From the NCBI RefSeq assembly GCF_000685315.1, contig NZ_ARYM01000007.1, positions 121,995-185,994 on the forward strand: a stretch of 64,000 bases of DNA, in the 5' to 3' direction. This document shows positions 1-7,998 of this stretch, piece after piece; the stretch's first letter is position 1, and the number at the start of each line of letters is the position of its first letter. Position numbers and translations under genes: made by a program. Under the pieces are notes generated by a model. It was given only the letters and a program-made list of their open reading frames with translations, ran no database searches and was not told the DNA's origin. Source of the stretch: Hyphomonas polymorpha PS728. Its GTDB lineage: Bacteria > Pseudomonadota > Alphaproteobacteria > Caulobacterales > Hyphomonadaceae.

Positions 1-1606
1 CCACCAGTCCGAGAAGAACGAGGCTTTCTCCCAGAACTGCGGGGGCAAAAACATCCGGCGCCGTATCGAGCCGCCGTTCTGCCAGCGCCAGCACCCGCAT
101 CCCCTGACCGGCTATGTCGCTGCCCACCTGTTGCCAGAACCTGGCATCGACCGGCTCAGCTGTTCCATTGGCAGCACGCTGATGGGTCGCCATCTCGACA
201 ATTCGTTCGGGCGCGCCCTTGACGCAGATCAGGGCGCCGCCACCGTCTGCCCGGTGAAGCGTTGCCATGTAACGTGTGGCAGAATCGAAAGGTATCTCGG
301 CAATACGCGGCGAGATGGCCTCGGCAGCAGCCCGGTCAACTCCAAGCTTTCCGGCAAGCGCGATCAACGCGCCCTCCATCGGATCCCCCTCCACCTGCCA
401 GTCGCCCTCCACCTCGACAAGGCTGGCGTCGTTACAGAGGGCAGCAACCCTGGAGAGAGCCTCCAGTGTGGACGGATCACCCCCCTCGACCTCGCCGCGC
501 GGCGCGTAGCCTTCTCCGCCGATTTTCCAGGCGCCTGCAGAAGTGACGACAGCGCTGACCACCATTTCGTTCCGGGTCAGAGTGCCCGTCTTGTCCGTGC
601 AGATGACCGAGACCGAGCCGACCGTCTCGATCGCGGGCAGCCGCCGGACAATCGCATTTCGCCGCGCCATTGCCTGCACGCCAACCGCCAGCGTGATCGT
701 CAGCACTGCCGGCAAGCCTTCAGGAATGGCGGCCACTGCAAGGCTGACCACCGCCATGAACACGTCGATAAACGCGAAGTGATCGACGAAGTATCCAAAG
801 ATGAGCAGTACCAGCGATATCAGCAGGATCATGACCGTCAGCCAGCGCGCGAAACCGGCAATCTGAATCATCAGCGGGGTGCTCAGCGTCTGCACATCGC
901 CCAGCAACCCGCTTATCCGTCCGATCTCGGTATTCTTTCCGGTTGCCGTGACGACGCCGCGCGCTGTGCCGGAGGCAACAAGCGTTCCACTGAACAGCAT
1001 GGACTTCCGGTCGCCCAGCGGCACATCGGCAGCCACCGGCTCGATCTGCTTGCTCACCGGCAGAGATTCCCCGGTGAGAATCGCTTCCTGAACCTGAAGG
1101 TTGTTCGCTTGAATCACGCGCAGGTCAGCGGGCACCTTGTCGCCCGCTTCCAGCAATACAATGTCGCCCGGCACCAGCGCTTCGCCTTCCACCGTCAGCC
1201 TGTGCCCGCCGCGCAATACCGAAGCATGAGGCGAGAGCATGTTGCGGATCGCCGCCATCGCCTGTTCGGCGCGCCCTTCCTGAATGTAGCCGATCAGGGC
1301 GTTGACGATCACGACGGCAAGGATAACCGCCGTATCGATCCAATGCTGGAGCAGCGCCGTCACCAGTCCGGCGCCGATGAGGACATAGATCAGCACATTG
1401 TGGAAATGAGAAAGAAACCGGAGCACGGGATGGCGCCCTTTTGGAGCGGGCAACCGGTTCGGGCCGTACTTCTCCAAGCGGAGGGCGGCTTCTTCATCCG
1501 TTAGTCCCAGGACGGCATCGCCTTTTAAAGCTGCAAGGCTCTCTGAGGCAGGGGCGGCGTGATGCGCGGCTGCGCCAACGGTCTGTTCCAAGGACTGGCC
1601 GGTCAT
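1..1606 (-). CDS. Cation-transporting P-type ATPase, 3' end beyond window
   Basis: Partial gene: the ATG at 1606 is preceded by a GGAGG ribosome binding site and about 535 codons are visible before the window edge. Reading from the start there is an N-terminal cation-ATPase domain, paired transmembrane helices (VLIYVLIGAGLVTALL and following), the actuator motif TGES, the transmembrane PEGLP motif, and the phosphorylation motif DKTGTLT with the catalytic Asp near residue 338. A KGAPE motif follows in the nucleotide-binding domain. PEGLP together with this layout fits the P2-type family (Ca2+ or Mg2+ pumps, SERCA or MgtA-like) rather than P1B heavy-metal pumps, and there is no CPC motif. The ion cannot be fixed because the C-terminal helices are missing. 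It moves ions across the inner membrane at the cost of ATP. Confidence 0.92.
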   Translation of the reverse strand, partial: MTGQSLEQTVGAAAHHAAPASESLAALKGDAVLGLTDEEAALRLEKYGPNRLPAPKGRHPVLRFLSHFHNVLIYVLIGAGLVTALLQHWIDTAVILAVVIVNALIGYIQEGRAEQAMAAIRNMLSPHASVLRGGHRLTVEGEALVPGDIVLLEAGDKVPADLRVIQANNLQVQEAILTGESLPVSKQIEPVAADVPLGDRKSMLFSGTLVASGTARGVVTATGKNTEIGRISGLLGDVQTLSTPLMIQIAGFARWLTVMILLISLVLLIFGYFVDHFAFIDVFMAVVSLAVAAIPEGLPAVLTITLAVGVQAMARRNAIVRRLPAIETVGSVSVICTDKTGTLTRNEMVVSAVVTSAGAWKIGGEGYAPRGEVEGGDPSTLEALSRVAALCNDASLVEVEGDWQVEGDPMEGALIALAGKLGVDRAAAEAISPRIAEIPFDSATRYMATLHRADGGGALICVKGAPERIVEMATHQRAANGTAEPVDARFWQQVGSDIAGQGMRVLALAERRLDTAPDVFAPAVLGESLVLLGLV

Positions 1607-1966
1607 GGGAGCCTCCAAATTGCCTGCTATGCGCAAGCACGGGCCGCAATCTGTTCCCTTTGAACCGTAGCGAAATTGGCCCTTCGCGTCTTACGCTCTG
1701 CATGTGTCGCCAATATTCATGACGCCCCGGGGAGGAGCCCGCAAGTTCGGCTTTTACGTATTCGTTCAGGTCGCAGGCTGCCCGGCACTCACAGAACGGC
1801 TTTCGATGCAGATGCAGTTTAACTTCCGCAGACGCACAAATCCAGGTCTCGCCTCTCTGCCGAGCCGCGCAGAGCTTGAAGGCGGTTAGGTAGTTCTCCT
1901 AATGGGAAAACTGCGAAGCTGCTTCCAATAATTAACCATAAGGCGGAGACACAGGCGGACCAGAAG
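1607..1966. other. Intergenic region between divergent genes
   Basis: This 360-base gap separates the minus-strand ATPase from the plus-strand TPR lipoprotein gene, so it must carry both promoters. A 61-codon frame at 1704-1889 has no convincing ribosome binding site or recognisable product and I do not call it a gene. The only motif I would single out is TTAACCAT close to the rightward gene, listed separately. I see no strong terminator or RNA gene. Confidence 0.5.
1932..1939 (+). promoter_or_regulatory. Possible CtrA half-site TTAACCAT
   Basis: TTAACCAT matches the short form of the CtrA recognition motif known from alphaproteobacteria. It lies about 28 bases upstream of the ATG of the TPR lipoprotein gene, in promoter range. 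An 8-mer can occur by chance, so this is a hint only. If real, the following three-gene module would be cell-cycle controlled. Confidence 0.25.
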
Positions 1967-4009
1967 ATGGGCGTGGGGGAAAATCAATCGAGCAATCCCA
2001 AGGGATGGGCAGTTGCCATGCTTCTTGCGTTTTCCGCTGTCGGCTGTGCATCAATGCCCGCTCCTTCAGAAACTGGCTTTGACCATTGGTCGGGCCTACA
2101 AGACTGTTTTCGCCGAGATGTGCAGCCGCAGCCTGGCACTGCAGAGCGCATGGCGCTGACCTGTTCCGGAAATCAGGCAGCAGCGGACCCCCGCAAAAGC
2201 GGCATTGATCGCGCGAGCGCCTATTTTAATGCGGCCTTGGCTTTCAATTTCCTTGCCGATCAGCAAGCCGATACCCTGGCCTGCGAGACAAGCAGCTGCA
2301 CCCGTTTTGCCCTCGACCATATCGAGCGGTCTTTCATTCATCAGGAGGCACTCCCGCTTCCGGCTGCCAGCATGGCCGTTGCCGGGGCAGATCGGCGTTT
2401 TGATATCCGGCGCCGCCTGGTGCGCGCCGCGGCGCTGAGGGGATCGTCGGAAATGCTGGCCCCTGCCTGCGGCGCGCCGGAAGCGTGCCTCCTGTCCGCG
2501 AATGAAGCCCTCGGACCATATAATTGGGAGGGGCTGGCCGCCTCAGAGGACGGTGTTGTTTCCGCACTCGCCTGTCGCGCGCTCAGTCTCCGCTCTCAGG
2601 TGAATTTCCTCCGTGGTCCCGCGCAGGAACCCCTGGAGGTGACCGATCTGCGCCACATTGTTCAGCGTTGCCCGGACTTCTCCGCCGCAGCGCTAGAAAG
2701 GCTCGCACAGATCGCATTCGGAAGGGCAGAGCAACTGCGCGCGTCCATGCTGAACGCAGGCGGAACACCGCCGGGCAAAGCCGAGGCCATTTCCCTCGGA
2801 ACGTCCGCCATGGCGAGCTATACGGATGCTCTACAATCTGATGACCTGAAACTGCCTGCCTATCGTAACATGGGCCTGGTCCATCTTAAGCTGGCCGAAC
2901 TTGACCGGACCAGCGCCTCCTTTCATTTCGAGGCGGCCATAGACGCCTTTAACACAGCTCAGGCGCTGAGCCAGGCCGGGGGAGGCACAGACCACGCAGC
3001 CGATCTTGAGCGTCTGGGCGCGAGCTACCTGAGCCTTGCTGATGCCAGAGAGAAGATCACGCCGCTCGAAGAAGAAACGCTGATCAGCAGCGCCATTCGC
3101 GCTCTGGAAAAGGCAATCCTGCAGGCACCGGCATATAAGAGCTGGATCACGCTCGGCGGCGCCTATGCGCGCGCAGGCCGCGAAAAAGATGCAGAGGCGG
3201 CTTATCGCGCCGCGCTGGCCCTTGCGGGCACGGACAATGGCGAACAAGCGTCTCTATCGCTGGCACGCCTTCTGGAGAAAATGGGCAAACTCGGCGAGGC
3301 ACTTGCCGCGCTGGAACCTCTGTATACGTCCGGAAAGGCTGGCCCTGGCCTGGAATATACGGTCGCGCGGTTGCGCTTCATCCGGGCAGACCATGCCGGC
3401 GCCCTTGAGGCACTTACGCGGGCTATCCCCTGGCTGCAAAGCCCTCTGGACGCCGAAGCGCACTATATGGCCGGTATCTCCGAATCCATCCTTCGCCGTC
3501 CCGGCTGGCAGTCCCGTATGCTTGCGCACGGTGACGCTGCGGCCCAGGCCAACAGCTTTGCGGTAAAGTACATCCGGCTCGATTGCCTTGCGCACATACT
3601 CAACGGCAGCAAGGATGTGAGAACCGCCGCGTCGCTTCAACGCTGCCCGTCAGGCACCACCCCCGAAAGATTCCTGCTCCGGGGCATGTATTTCCTGAAA
3701 CAGGCCCAGCTTATGGATGTTTCCGCCTATAATGCGGCATCGCAGGATTATTGGAGAAGCGTTCTTCGTCTTGCCGAGGAATCCTTCCGGGCCGGCCAGC
3801 AGGCGGCGAAAGCACAGCCCGGCGCCAGCACCAAGGTCTGGTTCGACGATCTGCAGCGCGAGGTCAATGTCGAAGACATGCTCGCAAGCGGCCTGACCGT
3901 TATCAGCCGGTGCCGCCGGGAAGTCACGATCCCACCGGAGTCCGGCACATGGACCGGACTGGACTCCTTCTTCGGTCACTATGGAGTCCTCAAATGCTCC
4001 GCATCTTGA
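1967..4009 (+). CDS. TPR-repeat lipoprotein of unknown function
   Basis: The 680-residue product begins with a signal peptide ending in a lipobox-like FSAVGC, so it is probably lipid-anchored in the envelope with Cys27 as first mature residue. Most of the rest is helical and Ala/Leu-rich, with several tetratricopeptide-like units. The clearest are around residues 380-480 (for example AYKSWITLGGAYARAGREKDAEAAYRAAL, quoted here in part only as WITLGGAYARAGREKDAEAA). TPR arrays are protein-binding scaffolds; no catalytic motif is visible. It is followed after 77 bases by a membrane-anchored coiled-coil gene and then a TerB-like gene on the same strand, so the three probably form an operon. Family and precise role are not recognised. 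Confidence 0.8.
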   Translation: MGVGENQSSNPKGWAVAMLLAFSAVGCASMPAPSETGFDHWSGLQDCFRRDVQPQPGTAERMALTCSGNQAAADPRKSGIDRASAYFNAALAFNFLADQQADTLACETSSCTRFALDHIERSFIHQEALPLPAASMAVAGADRRFDIRRRLVRAAALRGSSEMLAPACGAPEACLLSANEALGPYNWEGLAASEDGVVSALACRALSLRSQVNFLRGPAQEPLEVTDLRHIVQRCPDFSAAALERLAQIAFGRAEQLRASMLNAGGTPPGKAEAISLGTSAMASYTDALQSDDLKLPAYRNMGLVHLKLAELDRTSASFHFEAAIDAFNTAQALSQAGGGTDHAADLERLGASYLSLADAREKITPLEEETLISSAIRALEKAILQAPAYKSWITLGGAYARAGREKDAEAAYRAALALAGTDNGEQASLSLARLLEKMGKLGEALAALEPLYTSGKAGPGLEYTVARLRFIRADHAGALEALTRAIPWLQSPLDAEAHYMAGISESILRRPGWQSRMLAHGDAAAQANSFAVKYIRLDCLAHILNGSKDVRTAASLQRCPSGTTPERFLLRGMYFLKQAQLMDVSAYNAASQDYWRSVLRLAEESFRAGQQAAKAQPGASTKVWFDDLQREVNVEDMLASGLTVISRCRREVTIPPESGTWTGLDSFFGHYGVLKCSAS

Positions 4010-4086
4010 TTATCCGGCCCGGCATTTCCTCCTCCCGCCAGAAGCAGCTCCTTCGCCCTCTCGCTCTCTTACTGGAAATCTGAACC

Positions 4087-4653
4087 ATGCAGCCGACAAA
4101 CGACCCTGACCGCACCGAAGGACTCGTCTTCCAGCCTGTGCCGACCCAAGAAGACATGCGCGCCCTTTCCGAAGAAGCCAGCAAGGCCAGAAGCGGCCGG
4201 GCGCGCCTGTTTGTTGCCGTGGTCTTCCTTACCGGCGTTATTGTCGCGGCCGGCTTTGGGATGGCGATGGTCAAGCAAAATGCCGCCGCCGCGGCCGAAC
4301 AGGCAGAAGTTCAGATCAAAAAGCTGACTGAGCAGATCAAGGCGAAGGACACGCAACTCAATTCGCAAGCCGAAACCATCCGGCAGCAGAAGAAAGAAAT
4401 CGACAGCTATGCGCCCTTTCAAAGCATCGTGACGCTGCAGCAGCAATCTGACCGGCTCGAAGAAGAGATTGCAGCGCTTCTTGCCCAGCCCAGCCGGGCC
4501 GGCGCGCCCAAGCATCTCACCGAACTGCCGGCCCAAGTCGAGTGGCTGGACCAGACGGTCAACGCCCTGCGCGCCCGCCGCGACCGCCTGCAGCAGATAA
4601 AGACCCAGATTGAAGCCTGGCCGCCCGCTCCGGTTGCTCCGCGTCCGGACTGA
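4087..4653 (+). CDS. Membrane-anchored coiled-coil protein, unknown function
   Basis: This 188-residue protein has a short cytoplasmic N-terminus, one transmembrane helix at about residues 40-62 (FVAVVFLTGVIVAAGFGMAM), and then a long charged coiled coil rich in Gln, Glu and Lys (about residues 65-175) ending in a Pro-rich tail. The predicted topology places the coiled coil in the periplasm. The start is preceded by GGAAA. It lies between the TPR lipoprotein and a TerB-like gene and probably belongs to the same transcript. A bitopic protein with a periplasmic coiled coil beside a TPR lipoprotein suggests an envelope scaffold, which is inference. I do not recognise a named family. Confidence 0.8.
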   Translation: MQPTNDPDRTEGLVFQPVPTQEDMRALSEEASKARSGRARLFVAVVFLTGVIVAAGFGMAMVKQNAAAAAEQAEVQIKKLTEQIKAKDTQLNSQAETIRQQKKEIDSYAPFQSIVTLQQQSDRLEEEIAALLAQPSRAGAPKHLTELPAQVEWLDQTVNALRARRDRLQQIKTQIEAWPPAPVAPRPD

Positions 4654-4683
4654 TTGTCCACCTCCTTACAGGAAGCCCAAACC

Positions 4684-5187
4684 ATGACAGACCTGATCCA
4701 AACCCCTGGCGAACTGTTCATCCCTGTTACAGTCGAGGTGAAGCCCGCTTTCAGCCTGAAGGAACTGGTATCGGAGTTTCCGGACCGTCAGACAGACTGG
4801 ACCATTCCCGAAGCCTTTCTCTGCCTTGTCCTGTCGGCGGCGCTGGCAGACGGCCGTATGGCGCAGCAGGAATCAGAAGAACTGATAGCCCTTGCGCATC
4901 GCTCGCGCGTCCTGCGCAATCTTGATCCCAACGAACTCGCCGCTATCAACCGGACGGCTCTCAAGCGCCGGGCCGACCGTCCGGAATGGCAAGCGGAAGC
5001 CTGCCGGGCGCTTCCGCACGATATGCACCTATCGGTCTTTCTGCATTGCCTGGATCTCTGCCTGGCAGACGGTGTCATGGTCCCGGCAGAAGCTGAATAT
5101 CTTGAAACGCTCCTGGCAAATCTCAGCATCACCCCGGAAGATGCACGCCAGGCCGCCCACATCCTGTCGGTCAAAAACCGCTACTAG
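4684..5187 (+). CDS. TerB-family (tellurite-resistance-like) protein
   Basis: The protein of about 167 residues matches the general TerB pattern: two helical halves each with an acidic ADG-x-M motif (ALADGRMAQQESEEL and CLADGVMVPAEAEYLETLL). These Asp/Glu clusters in TerB-like domains are thought to bind metal. I chose the ATG at 4684 because GGAAG lies upstream; a TTG ten codons earlier is possible but has no good site. No signal peptide is present, so it should be cytoplasmic. TerB-like domains occur in many stress and membrane-associated systems, so the name does not prove tellurite resistance. It is the third gene of the TPR/coiled-coil module. Confidence 0.8.
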   Translation: MTDLIQTPGELFIPVTVEVKPAFSLKELVSEFPDRQTDWTIPEAFLCLVLSAALADGRMAQQESEELIALAHRSRVLRNLDPNELAAINRTALKRRADRPEWQAEACRALPHDMHLSVFLHCLDLCLADGVMVPAEAEYLETLLANLSITPEDARQAAHILSVKNRY

Positions 5188-5408
5188 AAGAAATGCGTCG
5201 GCGCTGTCCGTGGACGGCGCACACTCTGACCGGCTCCCTGCTTTCGGCCTTGGCTGAAGGGAACTTTCTGCGCTTCGGTTGCGCTCTGCGTGCTGCTGCG
5301 GGAAGGTGGTCGCATTCAACCGGTACTGGCGGTCACCGCTCAAGGCAGTGAGCCATAGGCGTCAAACCGGCCCGGCCCTGGATGCCGAAGCAGTAGGAAG
5401 GGAACACA

Positions 5409-6356
5409 ATGCTGAAAGATGTTTCTGATTATAAAGGTGATCCCGAAAACGCTTTCTCGGCCCTTATTGCCAAAGTGGGGCGACCGGGAATCCGGACTGC
5501 GGTCGTTCATCCCGTCGATCTCCTGTCCCTTTCGGGCGCCATGGCCGGACGCGAGGCGGGCCTGATCGAACCTGTCCTGATCGGGCCCGCCGCGCGCATC
5601 ACGCAGGCCGCAAAAACAGCGGGCATAGACCTTTCGGGGATCGAAACCATCAATACGCCGCACAGCCACGCTGCCGCCGCAGAGGCTGTGAGCCTCGCGG
5701 CAGCCGGAAATGTTTCGGCACTGATGAAGGGGGCACTCTCCACCAGTGAACTCATGGGGGCCTGCGTTGCGGCCGGCGCCGGCCTGCGCACCGAGCGGCG
5801 GATGAGCCATATCTTTGTCATGGAAACGCCCGCCTGGCCGACATGGCTTCTGATTTCCGATGGCGGCCTCAACATTGCGCCAGACCTCATGACAAAACGC
5901 TGGATCGTGCAGAACGCCATCGACCTTGCGCGTGCCATCGGCATCGATCCACCGCGTACGGCCATTCTGTCCGCCACCGAAGTCGTCGATCCGCACATGC
6001 CTTCGACGATAGACGCTGCCGCCTTGTGCAAAATGGCAGACCGGGGGCAGATAAGAGGTGGCCCCGTCGATGGACCGCTCGCCTTCGATCTGGCGATCTC
6101 GAAGGCATCTGCAGAGGCAAAAGGTCTTGTCTCCCCAGTCGCGGGTGCCGCCGATATCCTGATCGTCCCGACCATCGAGGCGGGCAATATGCTGGCCAAA
6201 CAACTCGACTATCTCGCAGGCGCGGCGGCAGCCGGACTAGTCTTGGGCGCAAAGGTTCCCATCATCCTCACCAGCCGCTCCGACAGCGCGCAAGAGCGCG
6301 CGGCTTCCTGCGCGCTGGCAGCCGCATACCTGCATTGGTCTGAGGCGGCAAAATGA
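5409..6356 (+). CDS. Phosphate acetyl/butyryltransferase family protein
   Basis: The 315-residue protein belongs to the Pta/Ptb family, which transfers an acyl group between CoA and phosphate. Recognisable stretches are SALMKGALSTSELMGA, MSHIFVMETP, ISDGGLNIAPD and the C-terminal LIVPTIEAGNMLAKQL and GAKVPIILTSRSDSAQ. Length and sequence resemble the short Ptb or enoyl-hydratase-associated Pta forms rather than long multi-domain Pta. Its last four bases overlap the start of the acetate kinase gene (ATGA), so the two are translationally coupled. Together they interconvert acetyl-CoA, acetyl phosphate and acetate. Acetyl versus butyryl preference cannot be decided by eye; the kinase partner and the PHA genes downstream make either C2 or C4 plausible. 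Confidence 0.9.
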   Translation: MLKDVSDYKGDPENAFSALIAKVGRPGIRTAVVHPVDLLSLSGAMAGREAGLIEPVLIGPAARITQAAKTAGIDLSGIETINTPHSHAAAAEAVSLAAAGNVSALMKGALSTSELMGACVAAGAGLRTERRMSHIFVMETPAWPTWLLISDGGLNIAPDLMTKRWIVQNAIDLARAIGIDPPRTAILSATEVVDPHMPSTIDAAALCKMADRGQIRGGPVDGPLAFDLAISKASAEAKGLVSPVAGAADILIVPTIEAGNMLAKQLDYLAGAAAAGLVLGAKVPIILTSRSDSAQERAASCALAAAYLHWSEAAK

Positions 6357-7564
6357 GCGGCGTTCTTATTGCTACGCTGAACTCCGGCTCTTCCAGCATC
6401 AAGATTGCCGCTTACAGCTTCGAGGGGAATAACCGGGCCGGCGTGGAGTTGTTGCGCGCCAACCTCTCCGGACTGCCCGCCGCGCCGCAGTTGTCGGCAA
6501 AATCGGCAAATCCGGAAACCGCCGAACGATTTCTCGCTGCTGCCGATATCTCGAACCTCGACCCGAAAATTTTGGCGCCGCGCCTGCTGGCGGCAACAGA
6601 AGCCGCTTTGGGCGTGCCCGTGCATGCGCTTGGTCACCGGGTCGTTCAGGGCGGGGCCGGCATTGTGGACTCGCGCCGCGCCACGCCGGACATGCTGGAT
6701 CATCTCGAAACATTGTGCCCGCTTGCGCCGGATCACCAGCCCCACAATCTCAGCGCCGTGCGCGCCGTCGCTGCGAAGCGGTCTGACCTGTTCCAGACGC
6801 TATCCTTCGACACAGCCTTCCACAGGATGCAGCCGCGGCTTGCGCAACTCTATGCAATCCCGCGTGCCCTGAGCGAAACGGGCATCATTCGCTACGGCTA
6901 TCATGGCCTGTCTTACGCCAACATCGCGCGGCGGCTGCGGGACCTTTTTCCCGATCGTCCCCATCGCCGGACACTCGCCCTGCACCTGGGCAGCGGTGCC
7001 AGCCTTTGCGCGATATTGGACGGCCGCAGTATAGCCACCTCCATGGGGTTCTCCGCGATCTCCGGCGTGCCCATGAGCACGCGCGCGGGCGACATTGATG
7101 CGGGCGCCATCCTTTATCTCCTGAGCGAAAGGCAGATGAGCCCGGAGGACGTCTCGATCATGCTGCGCAAGCAGTCAGGATTACTCGGCGTCTCCGGCGT
7201 GTCAGGCGATTTGCGAACGGTCGAAGCGAGCGGGACGCCGGAAGCCGAAGAAGCAATCAGCCTCTTTATCTATCGGATCGTGCGGGAATGCGGCTCCCTG
7301 ATCGCAGCGCTCGGCGGGCTGGACGCCATCGTTTTCACAGCCGGCATTGGAGAAAATTCACACCGGGTGCGGGCAGGCATTGCCGACGGCCTGTCATGGG
7401 CCGGCGTCGTTATCGATCCGGCAGCGAATAGGGCCGGCGCGCCCCTCCTGTCACCTCCAGACGCACCGGTCAGTGTCGCTGTCGTGCCCGCAGATGAGGA
7501 ATCGGAAATCGCTCTCGGCTGCCTGTCCGTATACGAATCTTCCTGCCCGGGATCGTCAATCTGA
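6353..7564 (+). CDS. ackA: Acetate kinase family protein
   Basis: The 403-residue product has the ASKHA-fold acetokinase signatures: LNSGSSSIK at the N-terminus, HRVVQGG, DTAFH, RYGYHGLSY, HLGSGASLCAI, a GVPMSTRAGDIDAG segment and the adenine-site FTAGIGENS near residue 325. It converts acyl phosphate plus ADP to acid plus ATP or the reverse. It overlaps the acyltransferase gene by four bases and is followed after about 100 bases by a phasin and PHA synthase. The cluster suggests control of acetyl-CoA flow between acetate and polymer. A butyrate kinase activity is an alternative, since the partner resembles Ptb, but the sequence reads as AckA. Confidence 0.93.
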   Translation: MSGVLIATLNSGSSSIKIAAYSFEGNNRAGVELLRANLSGLPAAPQLSAKSANPETAERFLAAADISNLDPKILAPRLLAATEAALGVPVHALGHRVVQGGAGIVDSRRATPDMLDHLETLCPLAPDHQPHNLSAVRAVAAKRSDLFQTLSFDTAFHRMQPRLAQLYAIPRALSETGIIRYGYHGLSYANIARRLRDLFPDRPHRRTLALHLGSGASLCAILDGRSIATSMGFSAISGVPMSTRAGDIDAGAILYLLSERQMSPEDVSIMLRKQSGLLGVSGVSGDLRTVEASGTPEAEEAISLFIYRIVRECGSLIAALGGLDAIVFTAGIGENSHRVRAGIADGLSWAGVVIDPAANRAGAPLLSPPDAPVSVAVVPADEESEIALGCLSVYESSCPGSSI

Positions 7565-7668
7565 AGGCGTCATTGCGGCAACTACGTATAGGTTGACTGG
7601 GCCTTTGCACGCATATTGAAAAAGGGGGGCAAACTGGAATCCTGACCTGGAAGAAGGAGTGCATCATC

Positions 7669-7998
7669 ATGGCGCGTGCATCCGCCCAAGCCGAAAACGT
7701 CAAGGCCACATCGAAAGCATTTTCCGCTGTCGATCCATTTATGTCAGCATGGCCGATGGCCAGTTCGGGCGCCAGCCCGCCAGCAGCCCTGGAAAGTTTC
7801 CGCCGGATGAGCGAGATTCAGATGGAAATGACACGGTTCTACGTCGATCGTGCCCGCAAGAATGCAAGTGCGCTTACCGCTTTCATAACCTGCCGCTCGC
7901 CGAAGGATTTCCTGGAGATCTGGCGCAATGCCGCCATTGAAGCGGTGACCGATTATGCCGACGAGGCGGCGCGTCTCCTTGACCGCACCCAGAAATAA
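7669..7998 (+). CDS. Phasin-like PHA granule protein
   Basis: A 109-residue helical protein with a phasin-type amphipathic region (RMSEIQMEMTRFYVDRARKN, then FITCRSPKDFLEIWRNAAIEAVTDYADEAARL). Phasins coat polyhydroxyalkanoate granules. AAGAAGGAG precedes the ATG. A TTGACT at 7593-7598 could be part of its own promoter but the -10 spacing is poor. The PHA synthase frame begins inside its 3' end, which supports the functional link. Confidence 0.8.
   Translation: MARASAQAENVKATSKAFSAVDPFMSAWPMASSGASPPAALESFRRMSEIQMEMTRFYVDRARKNASALTAFITCRSPKDFLEIWRNAAIEAVTDYADEAARLLDRTQK

Noticed and set aside
131..1504. Long plus-strand open frame of 457 codons
   Set aside because: It is antisense to the P-type ATPase, whose motifs (TGES, PEGLP, DKTGTLT, KGAPE) are clear on the minus strand; its Arg/His-rich composition is typical of a shadow frame.
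1704..1889. Small frame of 61 codons between divergent genes
   Set aside because: No ribosome site, no signal or domain, and it lies in the shared promoter region.
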